This document shows positions 35,196 through 43,538 of a stretch of 64,000 nucleotides of DNA, piece after piece. The stretch is from Kaistia dalseonensis (lineage in GTDB: Bacteria; Pseudomonadota; Alphaproteobacteria; Rhizobiales; Kaistiaceae): positions 432,938 to 496,937 of the forward strand of contig NZ_JAUSVO010000005.1 in the NCBI RefSeq assembly GCF_030814715.1, read 5' to 3'. The notes beneath the pieces were generated by a model. That model did not search any database. It was not told the DNA's origin and was given only the letters and a program-made list of their open reading frames with translations. Position numbers and translations under genes: made by a program. Position 1 is the stretch's first letter; each line of letters begins with the position of its first letter.

Positions 35196-35281
35196 AAAGC
35201 GCCTCAGCGAAATCGACGCCGCTTCGCGTCAAGAAAGCGCTGTAAATCAAATAGATAGATCGCCTCAGCGTTTCCGCTGAG
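35196..35281. repeat. Rhizobial mosaic-type element between convergent genes
   Basis: The stretch contains AATCAAATAGATAGATCGCC and a CTCAGCG-TTTC-CGCTGAG hairpin (35264-35281), both typical of short mosaic repeats in Rhizobiales. The hairpin ends 5 bp before the SDR stop codon, so it could act as a weak terminator for the minus-strand operon. Confidence 0.4.
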
Positions 35282-35286
35282 ATGGT

Positions 35287-36042
35287 CTAGAGCGCGAAGC
35301 CGCCATCGGCCAGATGGACCTGACCCGTGGTGTAGCTCGCCTCGTCCGACGCCAGATAGACTGCCAGATACGCGATCTCCTCCGCCGTTCCGAGCCGGCC
35401 CATGGGCTGGCGGTCGATGAACTGCTGACGGATCTCAGCCTCGCTCTTGCCGGTCTTCGCCGCCTGATCGGCAATGCGGCCATCGAGCGAAGGCGACTGG
35501 ATCGTGCCGGGCGAAATCGCATTGACGCGGATGCCCTGGCGGATGTGATCGGCCGCAACCGCCTTGGTGAGGCCGACGACCGCGGCCTTCGACGCGCCAT
35601 AGACATAGCGGTTCGGAATGCCGCGCACCGAGCTCGCGCCGGATGCGATGTTGATGATCGAGCCGGAGCCCTGCGCCAGCATGCCGGGCAGGAAGGCGCG
35701 GATCGTGCGATGCATCGACTTCACATTGATGTCGAAGGAGAAATCCCAATCCTCGTCCGAGGTGGAAAGCGCAGTGCCGTGATGGACGAAGCCGGCGCAG
35801 TTGAAGAGGATGTCGACGGGCCCGACCTGCTGGGCCAGCGCCTCGATGGCCTCGGTCGAGCGGACATCGAGCGGATAGGCCTCCGCCACGCCATGCGTCC
35901 CCAAGTCGGCGATCAGCTCCCCCTTGAGATCCGTCGCGATCACATGCGCCCCCTCGGCGGCGAAGGCGATCGCGGTGGCGCGGCCGATCCCGGCGCCGGC
36001 CGCAGTCAGGAAGGCGCGCTTGCCCTTCAGACGGTCCGTCAT
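35287..36042 (-). CDS. Short-chain dehydrogenase, 2-keto-3-deoxy-sugar-acid dehydrogenase-like
   Basis: 251-residue classical SDR. The cofactor motif is TAAGAGIG (about residues 12-19), NCAG follows in the middle, and the active site has Ser in IASGASSVRG with Tyr-Lys in YGASKAAV. RVNAISPGTIQSPSLDGRI strongly resembles 2-keto-3-deoxy-L-fuconate dehydrogenase and the related DHRS6/BDH2 group. The start ATG encodes MTDRLKGKR; the open frame continues upstream but without homology. It is the last gene of an operon headed by a pentonate-type dehydratase, which would make its 2-keto-3-deoxy substrate. Confidence 0.87.
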   Translation of the reverse strand: MTDRLKGKRAFLTAAGAGIGRATAIAFAAEGAHVIATDLKGELIADLGTHGVAEAYPLDVRSTEAIEALAQQVGPVDILFNCAGFVHHGTALSTSDEDWDFSFDINVKSMHRTIRAFLPGMLAQGSGSIINIASGASSVRGIPNRYVYGASKAAVVGLTKAVAADHIRQGIRVNAISPGTIQSPSLDGRIADQAAKTGKSEAEIRQQFIDRQPMGRLGTAEEIAYLAVYLASDEASYTTGQVHLADGGFAL

Positions 36043-36095
36043 GATTGTTTCTCTCTCCCTATATTGTTCTTGATCGCATCCTGCGGCCGTGGCGT

Positions 36096-36782
36096 TCAGG
36101 CGCGCAGATCCTCCAGTCGACGAATCTGACGCCCCTCCGCGTCGAAATTCGCCGGGTCGAGCCAGGCTTCGAAAGCCGCGTTGGCGCGCGGCCATTCATG
36201 GTCCAGCAGCGAGAACCAGGCCGTGTCGCGATTGCGGCCCTTGATGATCATGTGCTGCCGGAACGTGCCCTCATAGGTGAAGCCGAGCCGCAGCGCCGCG
36301 CGCCGCGACGGGGCGTTCAGGTCGTTGCACTTCCATTCATAGCGGCGGTAGCCGAGATCATCGAAGGCATGGCGCATCATCAGATACATCGCCTCGGTGG
36401 CCCCGGGCGTGCGCTGGAGCGCGGGCGTGAACAGGAGATTGCCGACCTCGATGGCGCGATCGGCGGGAGCTATCCGGAGATAGGTGGCGTGGCCGACGGC
36501 GCGCCCCGACGCCTTGTCGACGATGGCGAAGAGCAGCGGATCATCCCTGGTCTGAGCCACCGCATAATGGGCCGCGAAAGCCTCATAGTCGGCGAACGGC
36601 CCTTGGCCCAGATAGGCCCAGAGGTCTTCATTCTCACGTCCTGCCGAGAGCGCGAAGATATCGCGGCCATGCAGGGCGAGATCGAACGGCACGACAGAGA
36701 CGAAACGGCCGTCCAGCGTGACGCGCCCGGGCCGGGGCGCGGGCTTCGCGTCGACGGGAACGCCGACCGGCAGGGTACTCAT
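36096..36782 (-). CDS. GNAT-family acetyltransferase, RimJ/RimL-like
   Basis: 228-residue acetyltransferase with the RimJ/RimL-type layout: VTLDGRFVSVVPFDLALHG at the start, VGHATYLRIAPADRAIEVGN in the core and an LNAPSRRAALRLGFTYEGTF C-terminal motif that places acetyl-CoA. Relatives are often annotated as N-acetyltransferases of unknown target. Its ATG overlaps the stop codon of the preceding small gene (TCAT on the plus strand), so it is translationally coupled. Its role inside a sugar-acid operon is unclear. Confidence 0.88.
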   Translation of the reverse strand: MSTLPVGVPVDAKPAPRPGRVTLDGRFVSVVPFDLALHGRDIFALSAGRENEDLWAYLGQGPFADYEAFAAHYAVAQTRDDPLLFAIVDKASGRAVGHATYLRIAPADRAIEVGNLLFTPALQRTPGATEAMYLMMRHAFDDLGYRRYEWKCNDLNAPSRRAALRLGFTYEGTFRQHMIIKGRNRDTAWFSLLDHEWPRANAAFEAWLDPANFDAEGRQIRRLEDLRA

Positions 36783-36958
36783 GCGACGGCATCCTTTCTG
36801 GCGGGGATGGGCAGGCCGCGGCGGCGAAGCTCGGCCTTGATGCCGTCCGGCAGGTCGCGGCAGCCGCAATGTTCGATATGGGCAAGGTGCCAGGCGATAC
36901 GCTGATCGAGCGTCGCCTTCAAGGGCATGGGGTTGGCCTCATGCCAGGCCTTGTTCAT
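36779..36958 (-). CDS. Conserved small protein of unknown function (59 residues)
   Basis: A short, partly basic protein containing PMPLKATLDQRIAWHLAHIE and two cysteines in HCGCRDLPDGI, ending RRGLPIPARKDAVA. The CGC motif and preceding His could bind a metal, but two cysteines make a full zinc site unlikely without a partner. I recall similar small proteins in Rhizobiales but no known function. The start is uncertain: ATG at 36958 is chosen because it clears the upstream gene; an ATG at 36928 is possible. It is coupled to the GNAT gene by an overlapping stop/start. Confidence 0.6.
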   Translation of the reverse strand: MNKAWHEANPMPLKATLDQRIAWHLAHIEHCGCRDLPDGIKAELRRRGLPIPARKDAVA

Positions 36959-36977
36959 CCTGCCCAAGACGGCCCCC

Positions 36978-37271
36978 TCAGAACTTCGTCTCGATCTCCC
37001 AATCGTCATCCAGCTCGTCGCGGATGGCGGCTGCGATCAGCTGTCCCTCGGCGCGCCAGACGATTTCGGCCTCGGCGGAGGGAAAGGATGATCCCGCCGG
37101 GTGGGCGGGATCATAGATGGCGTCGAAGGCGTCGCCCCAGGCTTCGATCCGGTCCATCAGCTCTTCCGACAGATCCAGATCCTCGATCTCGACCGGAAAG
37201 GGCGGCTTGTTCTCCGGAACGATCCAGAGATGCTCGCCGACCCCTTCAGGCGCGATCAGAAGCTTGGGCAT
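36978..37271 (-). CDS. Acidic hypothetical protein (97 residues)
   Basis: A 97-residue, strongly acidic protein (MPKLLIAPEGVGEHLWIVPE at the start, DELDDDWEIETKF at the end). No domain, signal peptide or membrane segment is recognised. It begins 12 bp after the dehydratase stop and 20 bp before the next small gene, so it is firmly inside the operon. Codon usage looks like its neighbours. Function unknown; an adaptor role is only a guess. Confidence 0.7.
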   Translation of the reverse strand: MPKLLIAPEGVGEHLWIVPENKPPFPVEIEDLDLSEELMDRIEAWGDAFDAIYDPAHPAGSSFPSAEAEIVWRAEGQLIAAAIRDELDDDWEIETKF

Positions 37272-37283
37272 TAACGCTTTCGC

Positions 37284-39080
37284 CTAGTGGTTGTCGCGCG
37301 GAACGCCGAAGGTCTGCGCCACCTTCTGATACTTCACCGCCGGCTTCAGGACCATGCCGTCCGCGAGCTGGTCGGTCATGGCGCGCTGGATTTCCTGCCA
37401 CGGCGTCTGGCTGGCCGGGAAGTGGTAGCCGCCATGCTTGTTGAGCTCAGCATAGCGGGCTGCCAGCTCCTCATCCGAGATCAGGATGTTGGCCTGGCCC
37501 TTGTTCAGGTCGACGCGGACGCGGTCGCCCATGCGCAGGATAGCGAGACCGCCACCGGCGGCTGCTTCCGGCGAGGCGTTCAGGATCGACGGCGAACCCG
37601 ACGTGCCCGACTGGCGACCGTCACCGATGCAGGGCAGCGAGTGGATGCCGCGCTTGATGAGGGCTGCAGGCGGCTGCATGTTCACGACTTCCGCCGCACC
37701 CGGATAGCCGATCGGGCCGGTGCCGCGGATGAAGAGGATGCAGTGCTCGTCGATCTCGAGCGTCTCGTCGTCGATCCGGTGATGGTAATCCTCCGGCCCG
37801 TCGAACACGATCGCGCGGCCTTCGAAGGCCTCCGGATCGCTCGGATTGGAGAGGTACCGGTCGCGGAACTCCTTCGAGATCACGCTCGTCTTCATGATGG
37901 CGCTGTCGAACAGATTGCCGCGCAGCACGATGAAGCCGGCGTCCTTGACCAGAGCCGTATCGAAGGTGCGGATGACGTCGGGAAGCTCGATCACCGCGTT
38001 GCGGCAGTTCTCGCCCATGGTCTTGCCGTTGACCGTCATCGCGTTCTCGCGGATCAGGCCGTGCTTCATCAGTTCGGCGACGACGGCGGGGACGCCGCCG
38101 GCATGCTGGAAGTCTTCACCGAGATATTTGCCGGCCGGCTGCAGGTTCACGAGCAGCGGAACCTTGTGGCCAAGCTCCTGCCAGTCATCGACATTGACCT
38201 CGACGCCGACGTGGCGGCCGATCGCGTTGATGTGGATCGGGGCGTTGGTCGAGCCGCCGATCGCCGAATTGACGATGATCGCGTTCTCGATCGCCTCGCG
38301 GGTGATGATGTCGGAGGGCTTCAGGTCTTCCCAGACCATCTCGACCGCGCGCTTGCCCGTCTCGTACGCGATCTGCTGGCGCTCGCGATAGGGCGCGGGA
38401 ATCGCGGCCGAACCGGGAAGCTGCATGCCGAGCGCTTCGGCGAGCGAGTTCATCGTCGAGGCCGTGCCCATCGTGTTGCAATAGCCGGTCGACGGCGCCG
38501 ACGAGGCGACGATCTCCATGAACTCTTCATAGTCGATTTCGCCGGCGGCGAGCCGCTCGCGCTGCTTCCAGACGATCGTGCCCGAACCGGTGCGCTCGCC
38601 CTTGTACCAGCCGTTCAGCATCGGGCCGACCGACAGCGCGATCGCCGGAATGTTGACGGTGGCGGCGGCCATCAGGCAGGCCGGCGTCGTCTTGTCGCAG
38701 CCGATCGTCAGCACCACGCCGTCGAGCGGATAGCCATAGAGCAGCTCGACGAGGCCGAGATAGGCGAGGTTGCGATCGAGCGCGGCGCCGGGACGCTTGC
38801 CCGTCTCCTGGATCGGATGAACGGGGAATTCCATCGCGATGCCGCCGGCCTCGCGGATGCCTTCGCGCACGCGCTCGGCCAGGACCAGATGGTGGCGGTT
38901 GCACGGCGACAGGTCCGAACCCGTCTGCGCGATGCCGATGATCGGCTTGCCGGACTGCAATTCCTTGCGCGTCAGGCCATAGTTCAGATAGCGCTCCATA
39001 TAGAGCGCCGTCATTCCGGGGTTGCCGGGATTGTCGAACCAGGCTTGCGAACGGAGCTTGAGCGGTGAGCTTGAGGACAT
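37284..39080 (-). CDS. IlvD/Edd-family sugar-acid (pentonate-type) dehydratase
   Basis: 598-residue iron-sulfur dehydratase. [17 protein letters not shown] and [18 protein letters not shown] carry cysteines expected to hold the cluster, and [19 protein letters not shown] and [16 protein letters not shown] are further family signatures. The [10 protein letters not shown] pattern is that of the xylonate/arabinonate group (for example Caulobacter XylD) and not of IlvD proper, so it likely converts a pentonate or related aldonate into its 2-keto-3-deoxy form. It heads an operon (two small genes, GNAT, SDR) with an operator-like site 18 bp upstream. True dihydroxy-acid dehydratase activity is less likely. 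Confidence 0.88.
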   Translation of the reverse strand: MSSSSPLKLRSQAWFDNPGNPGMTALYMERYLNYGLTRKELQSGKPIIGIAQTGSDLSPCNRHHLVLAERVREGIREAGGIAMEFPVHPIQETGKRPGAALDRNLAYLGLVELLYGYPLDGVVLTIGCDKTTPACLMAAATVNIPAIALSVGPMLNGWYKGERTGSGTIVWKQRERLAAGEIDYEEFMEIVASSAPSTGYCNTMGTASTMNSLAEALGMQLPGSAAIPAPYRERQQIAYETGKRAVEMVWEDLKPSDIITREAIENAIIVNSAIGGSTNAPIHINAIGRHVGVEVNVDDWQELGHKVPLLVNLQPAGKYLGEDFQHAGGVPAVVAELMKHGLIRENAMTVNGKTMGENCRNAVIELPDVIRTFDTALVKDAGFIVLRGNLFDSAIMKTSVISKEFRDRYLSNPSDPEAFEGRAIVFDGPEDYHHRIDDETLEIDEHCILFIRGTGPIGYPGAAEVVNMQPPAALIKRGIHSLPCIGDGRQSGTSGSPSILNASPEAAAGGGLAILRMGDRVRVDLNKGQANILISDEELAARYAELNKHGGYHFPASQTPWQEIQRAMTDQLADGMVLKPAVKYQKVAQTFGVPRDNH

Positions 39081-39097
39081 GGTGACTTGTCTCCCGG

Positions 39098-39112
39098 ACT
39101 AAATCGGTTTGA
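39098..39112. promoter_or_regulatory. LacI-type operator candidate, copy 2
   Basis: ACTAAATCGGTTTGA lies 18 bp upstream of the dehydratase start. Its core AAATCGGTTT has the central CG typical of LacI-family operators. It matches 13 of 15 bases of the site in the LacI intergenic region. So close to the start codon, a bound repressor would block initiation or early elongation. Confidence 0.6.
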
Positions 39113-39243
39113 TTTTGGCCGGAGGATGCGCTGAAACATCATACGAAATCAATGGGCGTCTGTTGTGCGCTGCGGCATGCGACGGGACACCCGAAAGAAC
39201 GCGTCCCGAGAGACGCCACAGAGGGGCCGAGGAGAGTTCGATC

Positions 39244-40428
39244 ATGTTCCACACCGTCGCCAATTTCGACCGTATCGGCGAGGAAAACGCCTTTTCCGTG
39301 CTGGCGCGCGCCACCGAGCTGGCGCGCCAGGGCCGCGACATCATCAATCTCGGCATCGGCCAGCCGGATTTCAAAACGCCGGAGCACATCGTCGAGGCGG
39401 CCGTGAAGGCGCTGCGCGATGGCGAACACGGCTATACGCCGGCCACGGGCATTTTGCCGCTGCGCGAGGCGGTCGCGGCCGATGTGGCCAAGCGCTCGGG
39501 TGCGCCGGTCTCGCCGGAGCAGGTCGTGATCGTGCCGGGCGGCAAGGTGACGATGTTCGCCGCGATCCTGATGTTCGGCGAACCCGGCGCCGACATCCTC
39601 TATCCCGATCCCGGCTTCCCGATCTATCGCTCGATGATCGAGTTCACCGGCGCGCGGCCGGTGCCGATTCCGATTCGCGAGGCGAACGCCTTCGCCTTCT
39701 CGGCCGAGGAGACGCTGGCGCTGATCACGCCGCAGACCCGGCTGATCATCCTGAATTCGCCTGCCAACCCAACCGGCGGCGTGACGCCCAAGGCCGAGAT
39801 CGACAAGCTCGTCGCCGGCCTCGCCAACTGGCCCGATGTCGCGATCCTCTCGGACGAGATCTACGGCCAGATGGTCTATGACGGTCTCGCCCACACCTCG
39901 CTGCTCTCCTATCCGGAGATCCGCGACCGCGTGATCCTGCTCGACGGCTGGTCGAAGACCTATGCCATGACAGGCTGGCGCATGGGCTATTCGGTCTGGC
40001 CGCAGCCGCTCGTCGACAAGATCCGCAAGCTCGCCGTCAATTGCTGGTCCTGCGTCAACGCGCCGGCGCAATGGGCCGGCCTCGCCGCGCTCACCGGCCC
40101 GCAGGACGCCGTCCATGCGATGGTGGCCGAGTTCGACGCCCGCCGCCATGTCGTGGTCGCCGAGACCAACAAGCTGCCGAACGTTTCCTGCGCCGTGCCG
40201 AAGGGCGCGTTCTACGCCTTCCCCAACATCACCGCGACGGGTTGGAAATCGAAGCCGCTCGCCTCGGCGCTGTTGGAGGAAGTCGGCGTTGCGACGATCG
40301 GCGGTCCGGATTTCGGCATTCATGGCGAGGGCTATATCCGCCTCTCCTACGCCAATTCGACCGAGAACATCCTGAAGGCGCTCGCCCGCATCGGCGCCTT
40401 CCTGGAGAAGAACGCCAAGGCGGCATAA
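39244..40428 (+). CDS. Class I/II pyridoxal-phosphate aminotransferase
   Basis: 394-residue fold-type I aminotransferase. LGIGQPDFKTPEHIVEAAVK at the N-terminus, NSPANPTGG in the middle and the PLP lysine K238 in DGWSKTYAMTGWRMGYSVWP are clear. The conserved Arg that binds the substrate carboxylate lies near the C-terminus in GYIRLSYANS. The start is the ATG encoding MFHTVANFDR; the frame stays open for 135 bp upstream without homology. It is divergent from the dehydratase operon, so the shared 160-bp region could link their control. The amino donor and acceptor are not evident. Confidence 0.9.
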   Translation: MFHTVANFDRIGEENAFSVLARATELARQGRDIINLGIGQPDFKTPEHIVEAAVKALRDGEHGYTPATGILPLREAVAADVAKRSGAPVSPEQVVIVPGGKVTMFAAILMFGEPGADILYPDPGFPIYRSMIEFTGARPVPIPIREANAFAFSAEETLALITPQTRLIILNSPANPTGGVTPKAEIDKLVAGLANWPDVAILSDEIYGQMVYDGLAHTSLLSYPEIRDRVILLDGWSKTYAMTGWRMGYSVWPQPLVDKIRKLAVNCWSCVNAPAQWAGLAALTGPQDAVHAMVAEFDARRHVVVAETNKLPNVSCAVPKGAFYAFPNITATGWKSKPLASALLEEVGVATIGGPDFGIHGEGYIRLSYANSTENILKALARIGAFLEKNAKAA

Positions 40429-40452
40429 GGGCTCGTCTCGCCCGAAAGTGTA

Positions 40453-40483
40453 GCGTCACCCCGGGCCCGGCCCGGGATGACGC
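40453..40483. repeat. Extragenic palindrome, CCCGGGATGA family, copy 2
   Basis: GCGTCACCCCGGGCC and GGCCCGGGATGACGC pair at 14 of 15 positions around a single central base. It lies between the aminotransferase (plus) and DUF533 (minus) genes, which converge here, so it may end both transcripts. It shares the CCCGGGATGA arm with 35152-35181. Confidence 0.6.
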
Positions 40484-40498
40484 CACCCAAGAGCCCGA

Positions 40499-41302
40499 TC
40501 AGGCGGCCGCGCTCGCGACCGTCTGCTCGATCGCGGTCTTCAATTGCGCGTCGAAGCCGAAGCGGGCCGCCAGCATGTCGAGATAGGCACGCTCGGCCGG
40601 CGAGCCCGGCGGCGCGATGACCAGCAGCGACGCGGCATAGAGCTGGATCGAATGCTCGGGCCCCGTCGCGGAATCGACGATTCTGTTGATGTCGAGCGGC
40701 GCGGCCAGTTCGGTGTTGAGGAAGGCCTGCTCCTCCGCCGACAGCCCGCCCTCGGAGAGCTTGCCGATGATCTTCTGCTTCTCGGTCTCGTCGACCTTGC
40801 CGTCCGCCTTTGCCGCCGCGATCATGGCCGAGATGATCGAGAGCGCGACGAGATCCGGCGCGCCGGCATTGGCCGGATTGAAGCCGGTATCCGCGGGCGC
40901 CGGTACTTGCGGCACGCTCGCAGGCGTTGCCGGCGGCGGCGCGTCCGGATTGTTGATCTTGTATTGCTGGTAGGCCTTGTAGGCGAGCGTGCCGATCGCG
41001 GCGAGGCCGCCGAGCGTCAGCGCATCGGCCTTGATCTTCGGCCCCTTGCCGCCGAGCAGCACGGTGGCGAGGCCGCCGGCGATGACCGTGGAAAGGCCCG
41101 GATTCTTCTTGGCATAGTCGGTAACCTGGCCGACCACGCCGCCAAGGCCACCGCCCGAGGATTGACCGCCGCCCAGCACGCCGCCGACAAGATCGCCGAG
41201 CCCGCCCAGATTGCCGAGGCCGCCCGACGCGCCCTGCGCCGTCGTCCCCTGCCCTCCGGCAGCGCCCAAGAGCTGGTCCAGCAACTTCTTGCTGTCGAAC
41301 AT
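40499..41302 (-). CDS. DUF533/TerB-like protein
   Basis: 267-residue protein. The N-terminal third is Gly-rich (GGQGTTAQGASGGLGNLGGL onward) with a short hydrophobic segment (LSTVIAGGLATVLLGG), and the C-terminal half is an acidic TerB-like helical domain (LSIISAMIAAAKADGKVDETE, a typical motif). A Pro/Ala linker (PPPATPASVPQVPAPA) joins them. YebE-like DUF533 proteins are usually found at the inner membrane; the function is unknown. The start ATG encodes MFDSKKLLDQLLG, with GAGGAG upstream. Confidence 0.87.
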   Translation of the reverse strand: MFDSKKLLDQLLGAAGGQGTTAQGASGGLGNLGGLGDLVGGVLGGGQSSGGGLGGVVGQVTDYAKKNPGLSTVIAGGLATVLLGGKGPKIKADALTLGGLAAIGTLAYKAYQQYKINNPDAPPPATPASVPQVPAPADTGFNPANAGAPDLVALSIISAMIAAAKADGKVDETEKQKIIGKLSEGGLSAEEQAFLNTELAAPLDINRIVDSATGPEHSIQLYAASLLVIAPPGSPAERAYLDMLAARFGFDAQLKTAIEQTVASAAA

Positions 41303-41411
41303 GGTCGTCTCCTCTCGTTCTGTCCGCCCGTTGCGGGCTTTTCGGACGTAGTGAACGCGAGAGGCGACGACAAGGGCGGGACGGTTACCGAACCGCCGAA
41401 GCGGCCGGCCG

Positions 41412-42053
41412 TCAGGCTGCCTTGAGCGCCGCCGCCTCGGCCGCCAGCGTCGTGATCGCCGCCCAGTCGCCGGCCGCGACGGCGGCGGCAGGCGCAACCC
41501 ACGATCCGCCGACGCAGACAACGTTCTTGAGCGCCAGATAGGTCGAGGCGTTCTTGAGGCTGACGCCGCCGGTCGGGCAGAACATCAGGCCCGGCAGCGG
41601 CGAGGCGAGCGCCTTCAGATAGGGCGCGCCGCCGGCCTGCTCGGCGGGGAAGAACTTGGCGGCGCCATAGCCTTCCTCGAGCAGCCACATCGCTTCGCCG
41701 GCCGTGGCGATGCCCGGCAGCAGCGGAACGGGCGAGCCCGCCGCATGGGCGAGCAATTTCGGGCTGATGCCGGGGCTGACCAGGAAGGTCGAGCCGGCGG
41801 CAACCGCCTCGTCGAACTGCTTCGGCGTCAGGATCGTGCCGGCGCCGACATTGGCGCCCTCGACCTCGCCCTTGATCGCGCGGATGCATTCGAGCGCGTC
41901 GGGGGTGCGGAGCGTCACTTCGAGCGCCGTCAGCCCGCCGGCGACCAGCGCCCTGGCAAGCGGCACCGCCGTCTTGACGTCGTCGATGATGAGCACCGGA
42001 ACAACCGGCGCGGCTTTCACTATGGGGAGGAGTGCGGCGAGATTCTGGGTCAT
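41412..42053 (-). CDS. eda: 2-dehydro-3-deoxy-phosphogluconate (KDPG) aldolase
   Basis: 213-residue class I aldolase that splits KDPG into pyruvate and glyceraldehyde-3-phosphate in the Entner-Doudoroff pathway. The Schiff-base lysine is K133 in AAKFFPAEQ, and E45 and R49 in ALEVTLRT fit the catalytic pattern. PTGGVSLKNASTYL is a family signature. Edd is not adjacent. It could also act on other 2-keto-3-deoxy acids made in this region. It is a single gene on the minus strand, divergent from bioMNY. Confidence 0.93.
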   Translation of the reverse strand: MTQNLAALLPIVKAAPVVPVLIIDDVKTAVPLARALVAGGLTALEVTLRTPDALECIRAIKGEVEGANVGAGTILTPKQFDEAVAAGSTFLVSPGISPKLLAHAAGSPVPLLPGIATAGEAMWLLEEGYGAAKFFPAEQAGGAPYLKALASPLPGLMFCPTGGVSLKNASTYLALKNVVCVGGSWVAPAAAVAAGDWAAITTLAAEAAALKAA

Positions 42054-42145
42054 GAGATGGTTGTAGCCAAAGCCGTAACGGAGGGAAAGAGCACCGTTTG
42101 ACCCAGATCGGCGGATCGCTGAGCCGGCTCCGTTGTTGTCGTCGA

Positions 42146-42174
42146 TTGACCCGGCGCATGACAGCCTCTATCGC
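42146..42174 (+). promoter_or_regulatory. Candidate promoter of bioMNY
   Basis: TTGACC (42146-42151) and TATCGC (42169-42174) are 17 bp apart, 43 bp before the bioM start. This supports the ATG at 42217 over the in-frame ATG at 42133, which would be upstream of the promoter. No palindrome like the BioR box (TTATCTATAA) is seen. Confidence 0.4.
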
Positions 42175-42216
42175 ATGCGGCAACGCACAACCGGCAAGCG
42201 GGAGCGCCGAACGCGC

Positions 42217-42891
42217 ATGATCGTGCTGGAAGCCGTCAGCCATGATTTCGATGGCCGGCCGGTCCTCGTCGATATCGATCTCACGCTCGCCGAGCGCCGC
42301 ATCGGCATTGTCGGCGCCAATGGATCGGGCAAGAGCACCTTTGCGCGCCTGCTGAACGGCCTCGTCGTCCCGAACCACGGCCACGTGCTGATCGACGGCA
42401 TCGACACGCGCAAGGACGTCAAGGCGATCCGGCGCAAGGTCGGCTTCGTGTTCCAGAATCCCGACCACCAGATCGTCATGCCGATCGTTGCCGAGGACAT
42501 GGCCTTCGGCCTCAAGGCGCGCAAGATCCCGAAGGGCGAGATCGACGGCCGGATCGACGCCGCGCTCGCCCGCTACGGCCTCGGGCATCTGCGCGAGCGG
42601 CCGGTCCACACGCTTTCCGGCGGCGAGAAGCAGCTCGTCGCGCTCTCGGCCGTGCTGGTGACCGAGCCGACCATCATCGTCTTCGACGAGCCGACCACGC
42701 TGCTCGACCTCCGGAACCGCAACCGCGTCGCGGAGGCGATCGATGCGCTGCCGCATCCGACCATCGTGGTCACGCATGATCTCGACCTTCTCTCCGGCTT
42801 CGAGCGCGTGCTGATGATCGCCGATGGCCGCGTGGCCGCCGATGGCCGGCCGGCCGACGTGCTCGCCTTCTACCGCGAGCAGATGCGGTGA
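42217..42891 (+). CDS. bioM: Biotin ECF transporter ATPase BioM
   Basis: 224-residue ABC ATPase (A component) of an energy-coupling-factor importer. Walker A is GANGSGKST (about residues 33-41), the signature is LSGGEKQLVALSAVL, Walker B is IIVFDEPTTLLDLRN and the H-loop His is in VVTHDLDLL. VGFVFQNPDHQIVMPIVAED is a typical ECF A-component Q-loop. The start is the ATG encoding MIVLEAVSH. The stop overlaps the GTG of bioN by four bases. Short length with no second nucleotide domain fits BioM. Confidence 0.93.
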   Translation: MIVLEAVSHDFDGRPVLVDIDLTLAERRIGIVGANGSGKSTFARLLNGLVVPNHGHVLIDGIDTRKDVKAIRRKVGFVFQNPDHQIVMPIVAEDMAFGLKARKIPKGEIDGRIDAALARYGLGHLRERPVHTLSGGEKQLVALSAVLVTEPTIIVFDEPTTLLDLRNRNRVAEAIDALPHPTIVVTHDLDLLSGFERVLMIADGRVAADGRPADVLAFYREQMR

Positions 42892-43487
42892 CGATCGGGC
42901 TCTACCAGCCCGGCCATTCGGCCCTGCACAGGCTGCCTGCGGGCGCCAAGCTCGCCGGGCTGCTGGTCGTGTCGCTGGCGCTTTTCCTCATTCCCTCGAC
43001 GGCGCTGGCGCTTCTGTCCGTGCCGGTGGCCTTTGCGGTCTACCTCTCGACCGGCGCACCCTTTCGCCGCCTGATCGCGGAGCTGCGCGGCCCGGCCGTG
43101 CTGCTTCTGATCATCTTCGCCTTCCATGCGATATTCGGCTCGATCGCCGACGGCGTGCTGACCGTGGCGCGTTTCGCGACGCTGATCCTGCTCGCGAGCG
43201 CCATCACCCATGCGACGCCGATTTCGGAAATGGCGGCGCTGGTCGAATGGCTGCTGAGCCCGCTGCGCCCGCTCGGCGTCAATCCGGAAAAGGTCGGCCT
43301 CGCCATCGCGCTCGCGATCCGCTTCATCCCGCTGATCGCGGAGGAGCTTCGCCATATCCGCGAGGCGCAGGCGGCGCGCGGCCTCGCCGCCAACCCGCTG
43401 GCGCTCTTCGTGCCGCTGATCATCCGCACGCTGAAGGCGGCCGACGAACTCGCCGACGCGATCGAGGCCCGCGGCTATGATGGTTGA
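42888..43487 (+). CDS. bioN: Biotin ECF transporter transmembrane protein BioN
   Basis: 199-residue EcfT-type membrane coupling protein. Four or five helices are visible, with the conserved Ala-Arg-Gly coupling motifs in REAQAARGLAANPLALF and ADAIEARGYDG that dock on BioM. It begins at GTG inside the end of bioM, a coupled start. Together with BioM and BioY it forms the importer. Confidence 0.92.
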   Translation: MTIGLYQPGHSALHRLPAGAKLAGLLVVSLALFLIPSTALALLSVPVAFAVYLSTGAPFRRLIAELRGPAVLLLIIFAFHAIFGSIADGVLTVARFATLILLASAITHATPISEMAALVEWLLSPLRPLGVNPEKVGLAIALAIRFIPLIAEELRHIREAQAARGLAANPLALFVPLIIRTLKAADELADAIEARGYDG

Positions 43488-43538
43488 ACGAACGACATTT
43501 CAGATGAATGATCCAATCGAACAGGAGATCGGGATCCG

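Noticed and set aside
37287..39068. 593-codon plus-strand frame opposite the dehydratase gene
   Set aside because: Arg/Asp/Val-rich composition typical of antisense frames; no domain seen and no ribosome site.
42054..42216. BioR-type operator for bioMNY
   Set aside because: No TTATCTATAA-like palindrome is present between eda and bioM.
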